Assembly (NCBI GenBank): GCA_965214415.1
Contig: CBDCBQ010000003.1
Location: 3,472,001 to 3,536,000 of the forward strand
Direction: 5' to 3'
Length of the DNA: 64,000 nt
DNA from: RH-AL1 sp965214415
GTDB taxonomy: Bacteria; Pseudomonadota; Alphaproteobacteria; Rhizobiales; Beijerinckiaceae
The position numbers and the translations under genes are program-made. This document shows positions 1 through 10,019 of the stretch, piece after piece (positions within the stretch are counted from its first letter, which is position 1; each line of letters starts with the position of its first letter). The notes beneath the pieces were generated by a model, which saw nothing but the letters and a program-made list of their open reading frames with translations, made no database searches and had not been told where the DNA came from.

Positions 1-1
1 C

Positions 2-814
2 GCCAACACGGTGATCGGCGCGGCGAGCTTCGGCTGCACCGCGTCCTTCGTCGGCAAGGTCAAGCAAGACAACCTCGGCGACCTCTTCACGGCCGACATC
101 AAGAAGGCTGGCGTCGACTTCCCGATTGCGCATGCGACTGACGGCCCAGCCACCGCGCGTTGCCTGATCATGGTGACGCCGGACGGCCAACGCACGATGA
201 ACACCTTTCTCGGGGCCTGCCAAGATTTGACCGAGGCCGACGTCGACGCGGAGACTGTCAAGGCTTCGAAGATCGTCTACCTCGAAGGCTATTTATGGGA
301 CCCGCCGGCCGCCAAGGCCGCCTTCGTCAAAGCGGCCGAGATCGCCCGCGCCGCCGGCGGCCGCGTCGCGCTCAGCCTGTCGGACGCCTTTTGCGTCAGC
401 CGCTACCGCGCCGAGTTCCTCGATCTGGTCCGCGGCAAGAAGGTGGACATCCTGTTCGCCAACGAGACCGAGCTGCTCAGCCTCTACGAGATAACTGATT
501 TCGACGAGGCCATTGCGCAGCTTGCTCGCGAAGGCATTCTCGCGGCGGTGACACGTGGCGAGGACGGATGCATCGTCGTGTCGGGCGACGGACAGCAAGC
601 GATCCCCGCCGCGCCGATCGGTAAGCTCGTCGACACCACCGGCGCCGGCGATCTGTTTGCCGCGGGCTTCGTCACCGGCCTCGTGCGCGACCTCGATCTC
701 GAAGCTTGCGCCAGGCTCGGCAGCCTCGCCGCGGCGGAGATCATCCAGCATATCGGGGCGCGGCCGAAGGTCGATCTGCGCGGGCTCGCGGCGGCGAGCG
801 GACTCTCCGTCTGA
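2..814 (+). CDS. PfkB-family carbohydrate/adenosine kinase (5' end outside window)
   Basis: The frame is open from the first complete codon, so the N-terminus (about 60 residues by comparison with roughly 330-residue relatives) lies upstream of the window. The visible start reads A-N-T-V-I-G-A-A-S-F-G, which corresponds to the GGSxANT segment of the sugar/nucleoside pocket. The C-terminal PfkB signature DTTGAGDLFAAGF near position 640 supplies the anion hole and catalytic Asp. The family phosphorylates adenosine or a sugar with ATP in the cytosol. The resemblance is closest to the bacterial adenosine-kinase-like branch, but the exact substrate is inferred. glgX follows after a 34-nt gap on the same strand. 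Confidence 0.85.
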   Translation, partial: ANTVIGAASFGCTASFVGKVKQDNLGDLFTADIKKAGVDFPIAHATDGPATARCLIMVTPDGQRTMNTFLGACQDLTEADVDAETVKASKIVYLEGYLWDPPAAKAAFVKAAEIARAAGGRVALSLSDAFCVSRYRAEFLDLVRGKKVDILFANETELLSLYEITDFDEAIAQLAREGILAAVTRGEDGCIVVSGDGQQAIPAAPIGKLVDTTGAGDLFAAGFVTGLVRDLDLEACARLGSLAAAEIIQHIGARPKVDLRGLAAASGLSV

Positions 815-848
815 CCGAGCCTCAGCGTCGCGGCGACACCCTGGAACG

Positions 849-3053
<2,205 letters not shown>

Positions 3054-3129
3054 CATGGCGCCCGAATTGTTGCCCGTTCGCGTGATCCGTGCTGTCTGCC
3101 GGCCCTAATTCGTCGATAGAAGCACAAGC

Positions 3130-5790
3130 ATGACCATCGAACGCTATAATGCCCGCGAGACAGAGCCGCAGTGGCAGCAGGTCTGGGACGAACGCGGCAT
3201 TTTCTACACGCCCAGCACACCGCAAGGCGCGGAGGGCGCGAGCGGCAAGCCCAAATATTACGTGCTCGAGATGTTCCCGTATCCGTCGGGCCGCATTCAC
3301 ATGGGCCACGTGCGCAACTATGCGATGGGCGATGTGGTGGCGCGCTACAAACGGGCGCGCGGCTTCGAGGTGCTTCACCCGATGGGTTGGGACGCCTTTG
3401 GCATGCCGGCGGAGAACGCGGCGCGCGACAACAACAGCCACCCCGCCACTTGGACCTACAAGAACATCGAGACGATGCGCGGCCAGCTGAAAAGCATGGG
3501 TCTCTCGCTCGATTGGTCGCGCGAAATCGCGACCTGCGACCCATCCTACTACAAGCACCAGCAGCGGCTGTTTCTAGACTTCCTCGCGGCCGGCCTTGTC
3601 GATCGGAAACAGGCCAAGGTCAACTGGGACCCCGTCGACATGACGGTCCTCGCTAACGAGCAGGTAATCGACGGGCGCGGCTGGCGCTCCGGCGCACCGG
3701 TCGAGCAGCGCGAATTGACCCAGTGGTTCTTCCGCATTGGCCGCTTCGCCGACGACTTGTTGGCGGGCCTCGACACGCTCGGGCGCTGGCCGGAGAAGGT
3801 GAAGCTGATGCAACGCAACTGGATCGGCCGCTCGGAAGGGCTGATGGTGCGGTTCGCGCTGGAGAGCGAGGCGTTTCCGACGCGCGAGATCGAGGTCTAC
3901 ACGACGCGTCCGGATACGTTGTTCGGGGCCAAATTCGTGGCGATCGCCGCCGATCATCCGTTGGCTCTGAAGGCGGCGGAGGACGACCCCGCCTTGGCTG
4001 CATTCATTGCCGAGTGCCGCGCGATGGGGACATCCGCCGCGGCGATCGAGACGGCGGAAAAGCGCGGTTACGATACCGGCCTCACGGTCACGCATCCGTT
4101 TGACTCGAGTTGGCATCTGCCGGTCTGGGTCGCCAATTTCGTGCTCATGGACTACGGCACGGGCGCCATCTTCGGCTGCCCGGCGCACGACCAGCGCGAT
4201 CTTGATTTCGCCCACCGCTACGATCTCGGCGCCACGCCTGTGGTGTGCCCGGACGGTGTCGACCCAGCGACTTTCATGATCGAAGACGCGGCTTACGACG
4301 GCGCCGGGCGGCTGATCAATTCGCGCTTTCTCGATGGCATGACCATCCCCGACGGCAAGGCCGAGGTCGCACGTCGGCTGGAACAAGTAACCCTGGCCGG
4401 CAGGCCAGTCGGCAAGCGGCAAGTCAACTTCCGGCTGCGCGACTGGGGCGTGTCGCGGCAGCGATATTGGGGCTGCCCGATCCCAATTCTTCACTGCGAG
4501 ACGTGTGGCATCGTTCCAGTGCCTCTCTCCGACCTTCCGGTCACCTTGCCAGAGGACGTCACGTTCGACCTCCCCGGCAACCCGCTCGATCGTCATCCAA
4601 CCTGGCGCGATGTCGCTTGCCCGAGCTGCGGGGGTCAGGCCAGGCGCGAGACGGACACGATGGACACGTTCGTCGATTCGTCCTGGTATTTTCTGCGCTT
4701 CACCGACCCGTGGGACGCCGAAGCGCCGACCCAGGCGAGGGCGGTCGATCGCTTCATGGCGGTCGACCAATATATCGGTGGCATCGAGCACGCGATCCTG
4801 CACTTGCTCTATGCTCGCTTCTTCACGCGCGCGATGGCCGCCACCGGCCATGCCGGAGACCCCGGCCACGTGGTGTCGGAGCCGTTCGCGGGCCTCTTCA
4901 CGCAGGGCATGGTGAACCACGAGACTTACAAAGACGCGACCGGCGCCTGGGTGGCTCCGGCCCAGGTGCGGTTCGAAGGGCCGCTCGACGGCCGCGCGGC
5001 GTTCCGTATCGCCGACGATGCCCCGCTGACGATCGGCTCGATCGAAAAGATGTCGAAGTCGAAGAAGAACGTCATCGATCCCGACGAGATCATCGAGAGT
5101 TTCGGGGCCGATACCGCGCGCTGGTTCATGCTGTCCGACTCGCCGCCCGAGCGTGACGTCATCTGGACCGAGCAGGGCGTGCAGGGAGCCGCGAAATTCC
5201 AGCAGCGGCTCTGGCGCCTCATTGACGAACTCGCCGGGCTCGCAGCGCCGCTCGGCACGCCAGCGCCGAGCGTGGTTGGCACCGGGGCAGCGGAGGTTCG
5301 CAAAGCAACGCACAATGCTCTGCTGCGGCTCGAAGAAGACATCGAGCAGCTGCACTTCAACACGGCGCTCGCGCGCATCTACGATCTCGTCAACAAGCTG
5401 TCGGCTGCGGTCGGCGCGATCGAAACGCCGGACGTTGGCGCGGACCTGCGGTTCGCCTTCCGAGAGGCCGGCGACATCCTCGTGCAGATATTCGCGCCGA
5501 TGATGCCGCATCTCGCAGAGAGTTGCTGGAAAGTCATGGGTCACGAGGATCTGGTCGCCGAAGCGCTTTGGCCTGTCGGCGACCCGCGCCTCGTTAAGGA
5601 AGACATGCTAGTCCTGCCCGTTCAGGTCAACGGCAAGAAGCGAGCGGACGTGACGGTGGCGCGCGACGCGACGAATGCGGAAATCGAAGCGGCGACGCTG
5701 GCGCTCGACGCCGTGCAGCGCGCGCTCGACGGCAAGCCGGTGCGCAAGTTCATTGTCGTGCCGGGGCGGATCGTCAATGTGGTGGTGTAG
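3130..5790 (+). CDS. leuS: Leucyl-tRNA synthetase
   Basis: This 886-residue class Ia synthetase charges tRNA-Leu. The HIGH-type motif HMGH lies at residues 57-60. The CP1 editing insert occupies the middle (a T-rich segment TTRPDTLFGAKF near position 3900, and a GTGAIFGCPAHDQRD segment near 4155). The KMSKS loop IEKMSKSKKN is near residue 641, followed by the anticodon-binding domain and a C-terminal domain ending in IVNVVV. The length and start are standard for alphaproteobacteria. The end of the gene overlaps lptE by 14 nt, so the two are probably co-transcribed and translationally coupled. Confidence 0.98.
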   Translation: MTIERYNARETEPQWQQVWDERGIFYTPSTPQGAEGASGKPKYYVLEMFPYPSGRIHMGHVRNYAMGDVVARYKRARGFEVLHPMGWDAFGMPAENAARDNNSHPATWTYKNIETMRGQLKSMGLSLDWSREIATCDPSYYKHQQRLFLDFLAAGLVDRKQAKVNWDPVDMTVLANEQVIDGRGWRSGAPVEQRELTQWFFRIGRFADDLLAGLDTLGRWPEKVKLMQRNWIGRSEGLMVRFALESEAFPTREIEVYTTRPDTLFGAKFVAIAADHPLALKAAEDDPALAAFIAECRAMGTSAAAIETAEKRGYDTGLTVTHPFDSSWHLPVWVANFVLMDYGTGAIFGCPAHDQRDLDFAHRYDLGATPVVCPDGVDPATFMIEDAAYDGAGRLINSRFLDGMTIPDGKAEVARRLEQVTLAGRPVGKRQVNFRLRDWGVSRQRYWGCPIPILHCETCGIVPVPLSDLPVTLPEDVTFDLPGNPLDRHPTWRDVACPSCGGQARRETDTMDTFVDSSWYFLRFTDPWDAEAPTQARAVDRFMAVDQYIGGIEHAILHLLYARFFTRAMAATGHAGDPGHVVSEPFAGLFTQGMVNHETYKDATGAWVAPAQVRFEGPLDGRAAFRIADDAPLTIGSIEKMSKSKKNVIDPDEIIESFGADTARWFMLSDSPPERDVIWTEQGVQGAAKFQQRLWRLIDELAGLAAPLGTPAPSVVGTGAAEVRKATHNALLRLEEDIEQLHFNTALARIYDLVNKLSAAVGAIETPDVGADLRFAFREAGDILVQIFAPMMPHLAESCWKVMGHEDLVAEALWPVGDPRLVKEDMLVLPVQVNGKKRADVTVARDATNAEIEAATLALDAVQRALDGKPVRKFIVVPGRIVNVVV

Positions 5791-6295
5791 AGCGGCCCCG
5801 CTCGGCCTGTTACTCACGGCCGCCCTCGCGCTAAGCGGTTGTCTACAGCCGATGTACGGCCAGTTCTCCGAAGGCGGTCAGAACCTGCAAACCGAGCTGC
5901 AGGCGATCGCCATCGAGCCGATCCCGGACCGCATCGGCCACTATCTCGGCAACGACTTGATCTTCGATCTCAACGGCACCGGCTCGCACGTGGCGCCGAA
6001 GTATCGGCTGTTCGTGACCGTCAACGAGAGCGCGCAGACGCCGTTGATCGACACGGTGAGCGGGATCGCGAGCGCTGCCACCATCGTCATCAACGCCGAT
6101 TACCGGCTCACCTACGTTGGCACTGGCCTGCCGGTCACCAGCGGCCACGCGTTCGTCTTCAAGAGCTACGATCGAAACTCGGAGCGCTTCGGCAACATCC
6201 GCGCTGCTCGCGACGCGGAGATCCAGGACGCCAAGGCGCTCTCCGATCAGCTCCGCATCCGTCTCGCCGCAGCGCTGTCCCACCCGCCGAGCTGA
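5777..6295 (+). CDS. lptE: LPS-assembly lipoprotein LptE
   Basis: ATG 5777 lies inside the last codons of leuS, an overlap arrangement common for these two genes in Rhizobiales. The 172-residue product starts with a short basic region and a hydrophobic stretch ending in the lipobox L-S-G-C, so it should be a lipoprotein. The mature part reads CLQPMYG and then an LptE-type alpha/beta domain containing DRIGHYLGNDL and YRLTYVGTG. LptE plugs the LptD barrel and guides lipopolysaccharide to the outer leaflet. The holA gene that often follows is absent. Instead hemE runs convergently, with its stop codon directly abutting this one. Confidence 0.88.
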   Translation: MWWCRAAPLGLLLTAALALSGCLQPMYGQFSEGGQNLQTELQAIAIEPIPDRIGHYLGNDLIFDLNGTGSHVAPKYRLFVTVNESAQTPLIDTVSGIASAATIVINADYRLTYVGTGLPVTSGHAFVFKSYDRNSERFGNIRAARDAEIQDAKALSDQLRIRLAAALSHPPS

Positions 6296-7348
6296 TCAAG
6301 CCGCGTCGCCGCGCACCAGAGCGACCAGCCGTTCGACATGTGCGATCGGCGTCTCCGGCAGGATGCCGTGCCCCAGATTGAAGATGTGTGGCCGGCCTTG
6401 GACAGCGGAGAGGATGCGCCGCACGGCATCGTCAAGCGCGGCGCCGCCGGCGATCAACGCCAGCGGGTCGAGGTTGCCTTGCAACACGGTCGAGGCCGGC
6501 AGCGTTTGCGCAGCCCACTCCAGGTCGATCGCCGTGTCGATGCCGAGCGCATTCGCACCAGTCGTGGCCTTGAGGCCGACCAGCCGCGGCCCGGCACCAC
6601 GGGCAAACACGATGATCGGAATCGTTGGATGCGTCGCACGCACTCCCTCGACGATCGCGGCGATCGGCTCGACGCACCAGCGCTCGAACGCCCCGGCCGG
6701 CAAAACGCCTGCCCAGGTGTCGAAGATCTGGATCGCGTCGACGCCGGCCTCGATCTGCCGCCCGAGATAGGCGATCGACGCCAGCACCAGCTTGTCGATA
6801 ACCTGCTGGAACAACGCCGGGTGGCGATAGGCGAACAGCCGGGCTGGTGCCTGGTCCGGCGTTCCCTTACCGGCGATCATATAGCTCGCCACCGTCCAGG
6901 GGGCCCCGCAGAAGCCGATCAGCGGTGTGTCACGCGGGAGGTCCTGCTTGAGGCGCGTGACCGTCTCCAGGACCGGCGCCAGCCGATCCATGTCGAGCAC
7001 ACCCCGAAGCCCGGCGACCCCGTCGGCGTCTGTGATCGGCGTCAGCCGCGGACCTTCGCCGCTTTCGAAACCAACCTTCTGCCCCAGCGCGTCGGGGATG
7101 ACGAGGATGTCCGAGAACAGGATCGCGGCATCGAATCCGAACCGACGGATCGGCTGAAGCGTCGCCTCGAACGTTTTCTTCGGCGAGTAGCAGAAATCAA
7201 GGAACGACGCGGCCTCGGTGCGGATTTGTCGATATTCCGGCAGGTAGCGTCCCGCCTGGCGCATCAGCCACAGCGGCGGCGGCCAGACCGACTCGCCGGC
7301 CAGCGCCCTCAGGAACTTGGGTTTCGTCTTGGGCGTTGCATCGGTCAA
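6296..7348 (-). CDS. hemE: Uroporphyrinogen decarboxylase
   Basis: This 350-residue enzyme decarboxylates the four acetate side chains of uroporphyrinogen III to give coproporphyrinogen III in cytosolic heme biosynthesis. The two family signatures are present: LMRQAGRYLPEYR near the N-terminus and IGFCGAPWTVASYMI in the middle. Also present are DAIQIFDTWAG and the C-terminal NLGHGILPETP. The start is ATG 7348. The gene is transcribed away from the 374-bp intergenic region that in Caulobacter and several other alphaproteobacteria is the chromosomal origin. Its 3' end abuts lptE. Confidence 0.97.
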   Translation of the reverse strand: MTDATPKTKPKFLRALAGESVWPPPLWLMRQAGRYLPEYRQIRTEAASFLDFCYSPKKTFEATLQPIRRFGFDAAILFSDILVIPDALGQKVGFESGEGPRLTPITDADGVAGLRGVLDMDRLAPVLETVTRLKQDLPRDTPLIGFCGAPWTVASYMIAGKGTPDQAPARLFAYRHPALFQQVIDKLVLASIAYLGRQIEAGVDAIQIFDTWAGVLPAGAFERWCVEPIAAIVEGVRATHPTIPIIVFARGAGPRLVGLKATTGANALGIDTAIDLEWAAQTLPASTVLQGNLDPLALIAGGAALDDAVRRILSAVQGRPHIFNLGHGILPETPIAHVERLVALVRGDAA

Positions 7349-7453
7349 ATCCTAAAAATCCTTTTAGATTCTTCTTTCTGCTTCTGATTGGCGGTGGATT
7401 AGAGCCATCCAACGCGACACACAATCACCCAGGCCTCCGCGGAGTTGCGAGTC

Positions 7454-7462
7454 TTCTCCACA
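7454..7462 (+). promoter_or_regulatory. DnaA-box-like 9-mer
   Basis: TTCTCCACA differs from the strong DnaA box TTATCCACA at one position. It sits 23 bp upstream of the CtrA box inside the candidate origin. A single near-match can occur by chance, so the call rests mainly on location. Confidence 0.5.
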
Positions 7463-7485
7463 CCCCCTGGAGGGCGTGGCAGACC

Positions 7486-7501
7486 TTAACAAATCGTTAA
7501 C
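7486..7501 (+). promoter_or_regulatory. CtrA binding site (TTAA-N7-TTAAC)
   Basis: TTAACAAATCGTTAAC is an exact match to the CtrA full-site consensus TTAA-N7-TTAAC and is nearly palindromic. In Caulobacter, CtrA sites of this form overlap the hemE promoter and the origin and block initiation in swarmer cells. Here it could act on origin firing, on the divergent hemE or PPSR promoter, or on both. Confidence 0.75.
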
Positions 7502-7722
7502 GGCACCAGAGCGTTCGTTGCTTGCATGCCGCTTTCCGACGTGGCGTCAGTCATTTGTTAACAGATTGCCGGTTCGGGGGTTGAGACTGTCCTTTGAGTC
7601 GTTGTGTTGATGGAATCTCGCCGACAGAGTATCGTTTAGCTGGTGGTCGGAGACACCGACCGATTTGTCCATCGCCATCCCCAGCAATTCACCGGACCCA
7701 TGGGCGCGACGAGGTTGCCGGG

Positions 7723-8553
7723 TTGAAGCGTAACTTCCATCTGCATCTGATCTCCGACGCGACAGGCGAGACGCTGATGTCGGTCGGCCGCGCCGCCGCC
7801 GCGCAATATCAAGGCGTCGCCGCGGTGGAGCATATCTATCCGCTCGTTCGCTCGCGTGAGCAGCTCGACAAGGCAATCGCCGAGATCGACGCGGCGCCAG
7901 GCATGGTCCTTTACACGTTGGTCGATCCCGAGCTGATCGAACGGCTAGAGGTAGCGTGCCGCGACGCCGGCGCGCCAAGCCTTTCGGTGCTTGGGCCGAT
8001 CCTCAATTTCTTCGAATCGTTCATTGGCATGGAGTCGACGCCGCGACCCGGCGCCCAGCACATGCTCGATGCCGATTACTTCCGCCGGATCGACGCGCTA
8101 AACTACACGATGATGTGCGACGACGGACAAAGCGTCGAATCCTACGAGGATGCGGACGTCGTGCTGGTCGGCATCAGTCGCACGTCCAAGACGCCGACAT
8201 CGATCTATCTTGCCAATCGCGGCGTGAAGACCGCCAATATACCGATGGTCCCGCGCGTGCCGCTGCCGATGGCGGTCCGAACGCTCGTGAGGCCGCTCGT
8301 GGTCGGGCTTCTGGCCAGTCCGGACCGGATCGTCCAGATCCGGCAGAACCGCCTCGTGGCGATGAACGATCACGCCAATCATGATTACGTCGACCGCAAG
8401 CTGGTCGCCGAGGAGGTTGCGATCTCGCGCCGCTATTTCGAGCAGCAAGGGTGGCCGACCATCGATGTGACGCGCCGCTCGATCGAGGAGACCGCGGCGG
8501 CGATCATGGATCTGATGCGCGCGCATCGTTACAAGTCCATGGCGCTGGACTGA
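7723..8553 (+). CDS. Pyruvate,phosphate dikinase / PEP synthase regulatory protein (DUF299)
   Basis: This bifunctional serine/threonine kinase-pyrophosphorylase family inactivates (ADP-dependent phosphorylation) and reactivates (Pi-dependent) PPDK or PEP synthase. The sequence opens LKRNFHLHLISDATGET, the conserved N-terminus. Its P-loop-like motif VGISRTSKTPTSIYLANRG is near position 8170. The frame stays open to 7594, but the extra 43 residues are unconserved in character and would cover the origin-like region. TTG 7723, with GAGG 8 nt upstream, places the start exactly at the conserved N-terminus. This is the homologue of RP001, the Rickettsia gene beside hemE and the origin. maf follows after 5 nt. 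Confidence 0.9.
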   Translation: MKRNFHLHLISDATGETLMSVGRAAAAQYQGVAAVEHIYPLVRSREQLDKAIAEIDAAPGMVLYTLVDPELIERLEVACRDAGAPSLSVLGPILNFFESFIGMESTPRPGAQHMLDADYFRRIDALNYTMMCDDGQSVESYEDADVVLVGISRTSKTPTSIYLANRGVKTANIPMVPRVPLPMAVRTLVRPLVVGLLASPDRIVQIRQNRLVAMNDHANHDYVDRKLVAEEVAISRRYFEQQGWPTIDVTRRSIEETAAAIMDLMRAHRYKSMALD

Positions 8554-8558
8554 GCGCG

Positions 8559-9176
8559 ATGTCGGATCTCTGGCTGCTCCCGCGCCCGCTGGTTCTCGCG
8601 TCGAAAAGTCAGGCGCGCCGCGCCTTGCTGGCCGCCGCGGGGATTCCCTTCGAAGGCATCGATGCCGACATCGACGAGCGCATCGTGGAGGCGCCGGCGC
8701 GCGAGGCCGGTCAGGACGGCGGCGTGATCGCCAAACTGCTCGCCGAGGCGAAGGCGACCGCGGTGAGCGCCATCCAGCCGGACCGGCTCGTGCTCGGCGC
8801 CGATCAGACACTGTCGTTTGAGGGCCGCTTTCTCACAAAGCCACCGGATCTCGCCGTCGCGAAGACCCAGCTCGTCGCCATGTCCGGCAAGACGCACACG
8901 CTGCACGCCGCGCTGTGCCTCGCGCGCGACGGCGTGCTGGTCGCAGCAGCATACGCCGAAGCGCAGCTGACTTGCCGCAATTACTCGGCCGCGTTCGTCG
9001 ACGGCTATCTCGCTCTCGCCGGGCCGAGCGTCCTGCAAAGCGTGGGCGGCTACGCCGTCGAAGGTCTCGGCATTCACCTGTTCGAGCGCATCGTCGGCGA
9101 TCAATCGACGATCCTCGGTCTGCCGATGATGCCGCTGCTCGGCCTGCTGCGTGCCGAAGGCGCGCTCGCGACGTGA
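8559..9176 (+). CDS. maf: Maf family nucleoside triphosphate pyrophosphatase
   Basis: This 205-residue protein begins with a Maf-type motif, LVLASKSQARRALLAAAG, and carries ADQTL with the catalytic Asp near residue 87. Maf proteins hydrolyse non-canonical or modified NTPs to the monophosphate and are linked to septum formation. The subfamily with its exact substrate (YceF or YhdE type) cannot be settled by eye. It lies 5 nt after the DUF299 gene and overlaps aroE by 4 nt (GTGA), so the three form one transcription unit of the classical alphaproteobacterial order. Confidence 0.92.
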   Translation: MSDLWLLPRPLVLASKSQARRALLAAAGIPFEGIDADIDERIVEAPAREAGQDGGVIAKLLAEAKATAVSAIQPDRLVLGADQTLSFEGRFLTKPPDLAVAKTQLVAMSGKTHTLHAALCLARDGVLVAAAYAEAQLTCRNYSAAFVDGYLALAGPSVLQSVGGYAVEGLGIHLFERIVGDQSTILGLPMMPLLGLLRAEGALAT

Positions 9177-10009
9177 GCGAAGCCCGCAAGGCCTGCGTCA
9201 TCGGCTGGCCGATCGAGCACTCGCGCTCGCCGCTGATCCACGGCCACTGGCTGGCGACGTACGGGATCGCCGGCACCTATGAGCGGCGAGCGGTGCCGCC
9301 GAATGAGCTTATGGCCTTTGTCGACGAGCTCCGCGGCGGCAATTTTGTCGGCGGCAACGTCACGATCCCTCACAAGGAGGCGATGGCAGGAGTCTGCGAT
9401 CGGCTGACGCCCTTGGCCGCGCGGCTCGGCTCGGTCAACACGGTCTGGCTCGAGGGCGCGACATTGCACGGCGACTCGACGGACGCGCTGGGTTTTATCG
9501 CGGCGCTCGACGACGAGCTGCCGCACTGGGATGGGCGACTTGGCCGCGCGCTGGTGATCGGCGCCGGTGGTGCCGCGCGGCCGATCGTCGACGCGCTCCT
9601 GCGGCGCGGCTTCGGCGAAGTCGCGATCTCAAGCCGGACCGATGCCCGCGCGCAGGCCCTCGCACGCGAGATTGGTTGCGCCTTTTGGCCGTTCGGCGAG
9701 GTCGAAGCGGATCTTGAGACGGTCGACCTCCTCGTCAACGCGTCGCCGGCGGGAATGGCAGGGCACGCGCCGTTGACCCTCGATCTCCGCGCCCTGCCCG
9801 ATGATGCGATCGTCGACGACATCGTCTACGCGCCGGCGATGACGCCGCTCCTCGCGGCGGCGCAGGCGCGGGGACTGCGTACGATTGGCGGCCTCGGCAT
9901 GCTGCTGCACCAGGCGGCGCCTGGTTTCGAGCGCTGGTTCGGCACCAGGCCCGAGGTGACGTCCGAACTGCGCGCGCTCGTCGCCGCCGACGTCGCGCGC
10001 GCCAGATGA
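9173..10009 (+). CDS. aroE: Shikimate dehydrogenase (NADP+)
   Basis: The 278-residue enzyme reduces 3-dehydroshikimate to shikimate in aromatic amino acid synthesis. The shikimate-binding S-x-S is in HSRSPLIH, the catalytic Lys is in NVTIPHKE, and the NADP-binding glycine motif is VIGAGGAARPI. A DALGF segment replaces the usual DxxG segment. The GTG start overlaps the maf stop as GTGA, which fixes the start and implies translational coupling. coaE and dnaQ, which commonly follow in alphaproteobacteria, are missing. A convergent kinase gene lies there instead. Confidence 0.95.
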   Translation: MSEARKACVIGWPIEHSRSPLIHGHWLATYGIAGTYERRAVPPNELMAFVDELRGGNFVGGNVTIPHKEAMAGVCDRLTPLAARLGSVNTVWLEGATLHGDSTDALGFIAALDDELPHWDGRLGRALVIGAGGAARPIVDALLRRGFGEVAISSRTDARAQALAREIGCAFWPFGEVEADLETVDLLVNASPAGMAGHAPLTLDLRALPDDAIVDDIVYAPAMTPLLAAAQARGLRTIGGLGMLLHQAAPGFERWFGTRPEVTSELRALVAADVARAR

Positions 10010-10019
10010 GGCGAATAGC

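Larger units (their letters stand above)
7349..7722. other. Candidate chromosomal replication origin (hemE-PPSR intergenic region)
   Basis: This 374-bp non-coding region separates divergent hemE and the DUF299 kinase gene, the same gene pair that brackets oriC in Caulobacter crescentus and Rickettsia. Seen here: an AT-rich stretch at about 7348-7390 containing the inverted repeat CTAAAA-N4-TTTTAG (7352-7367), a one-mismatch DnaA box at 7454-7462, a two-mismatch box on the opposite strand at 7393-7401 (GGTGGATTA), a perfect CtrA box at 7486-7501, and a further GTTAAC half-site at 7557-7562. Assignment as oriC is inference from gene context plus these sites. No helical or replication data are available. 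Confidence 0.7.

Noticed and set aside
7594..7722. Extended start of the DUF299 kinase gene at 7594
   Set aside because: The extra 43 residues precede the conserved N-terminus and have no ribosome-binding site better than GAGG before TTG 7723.
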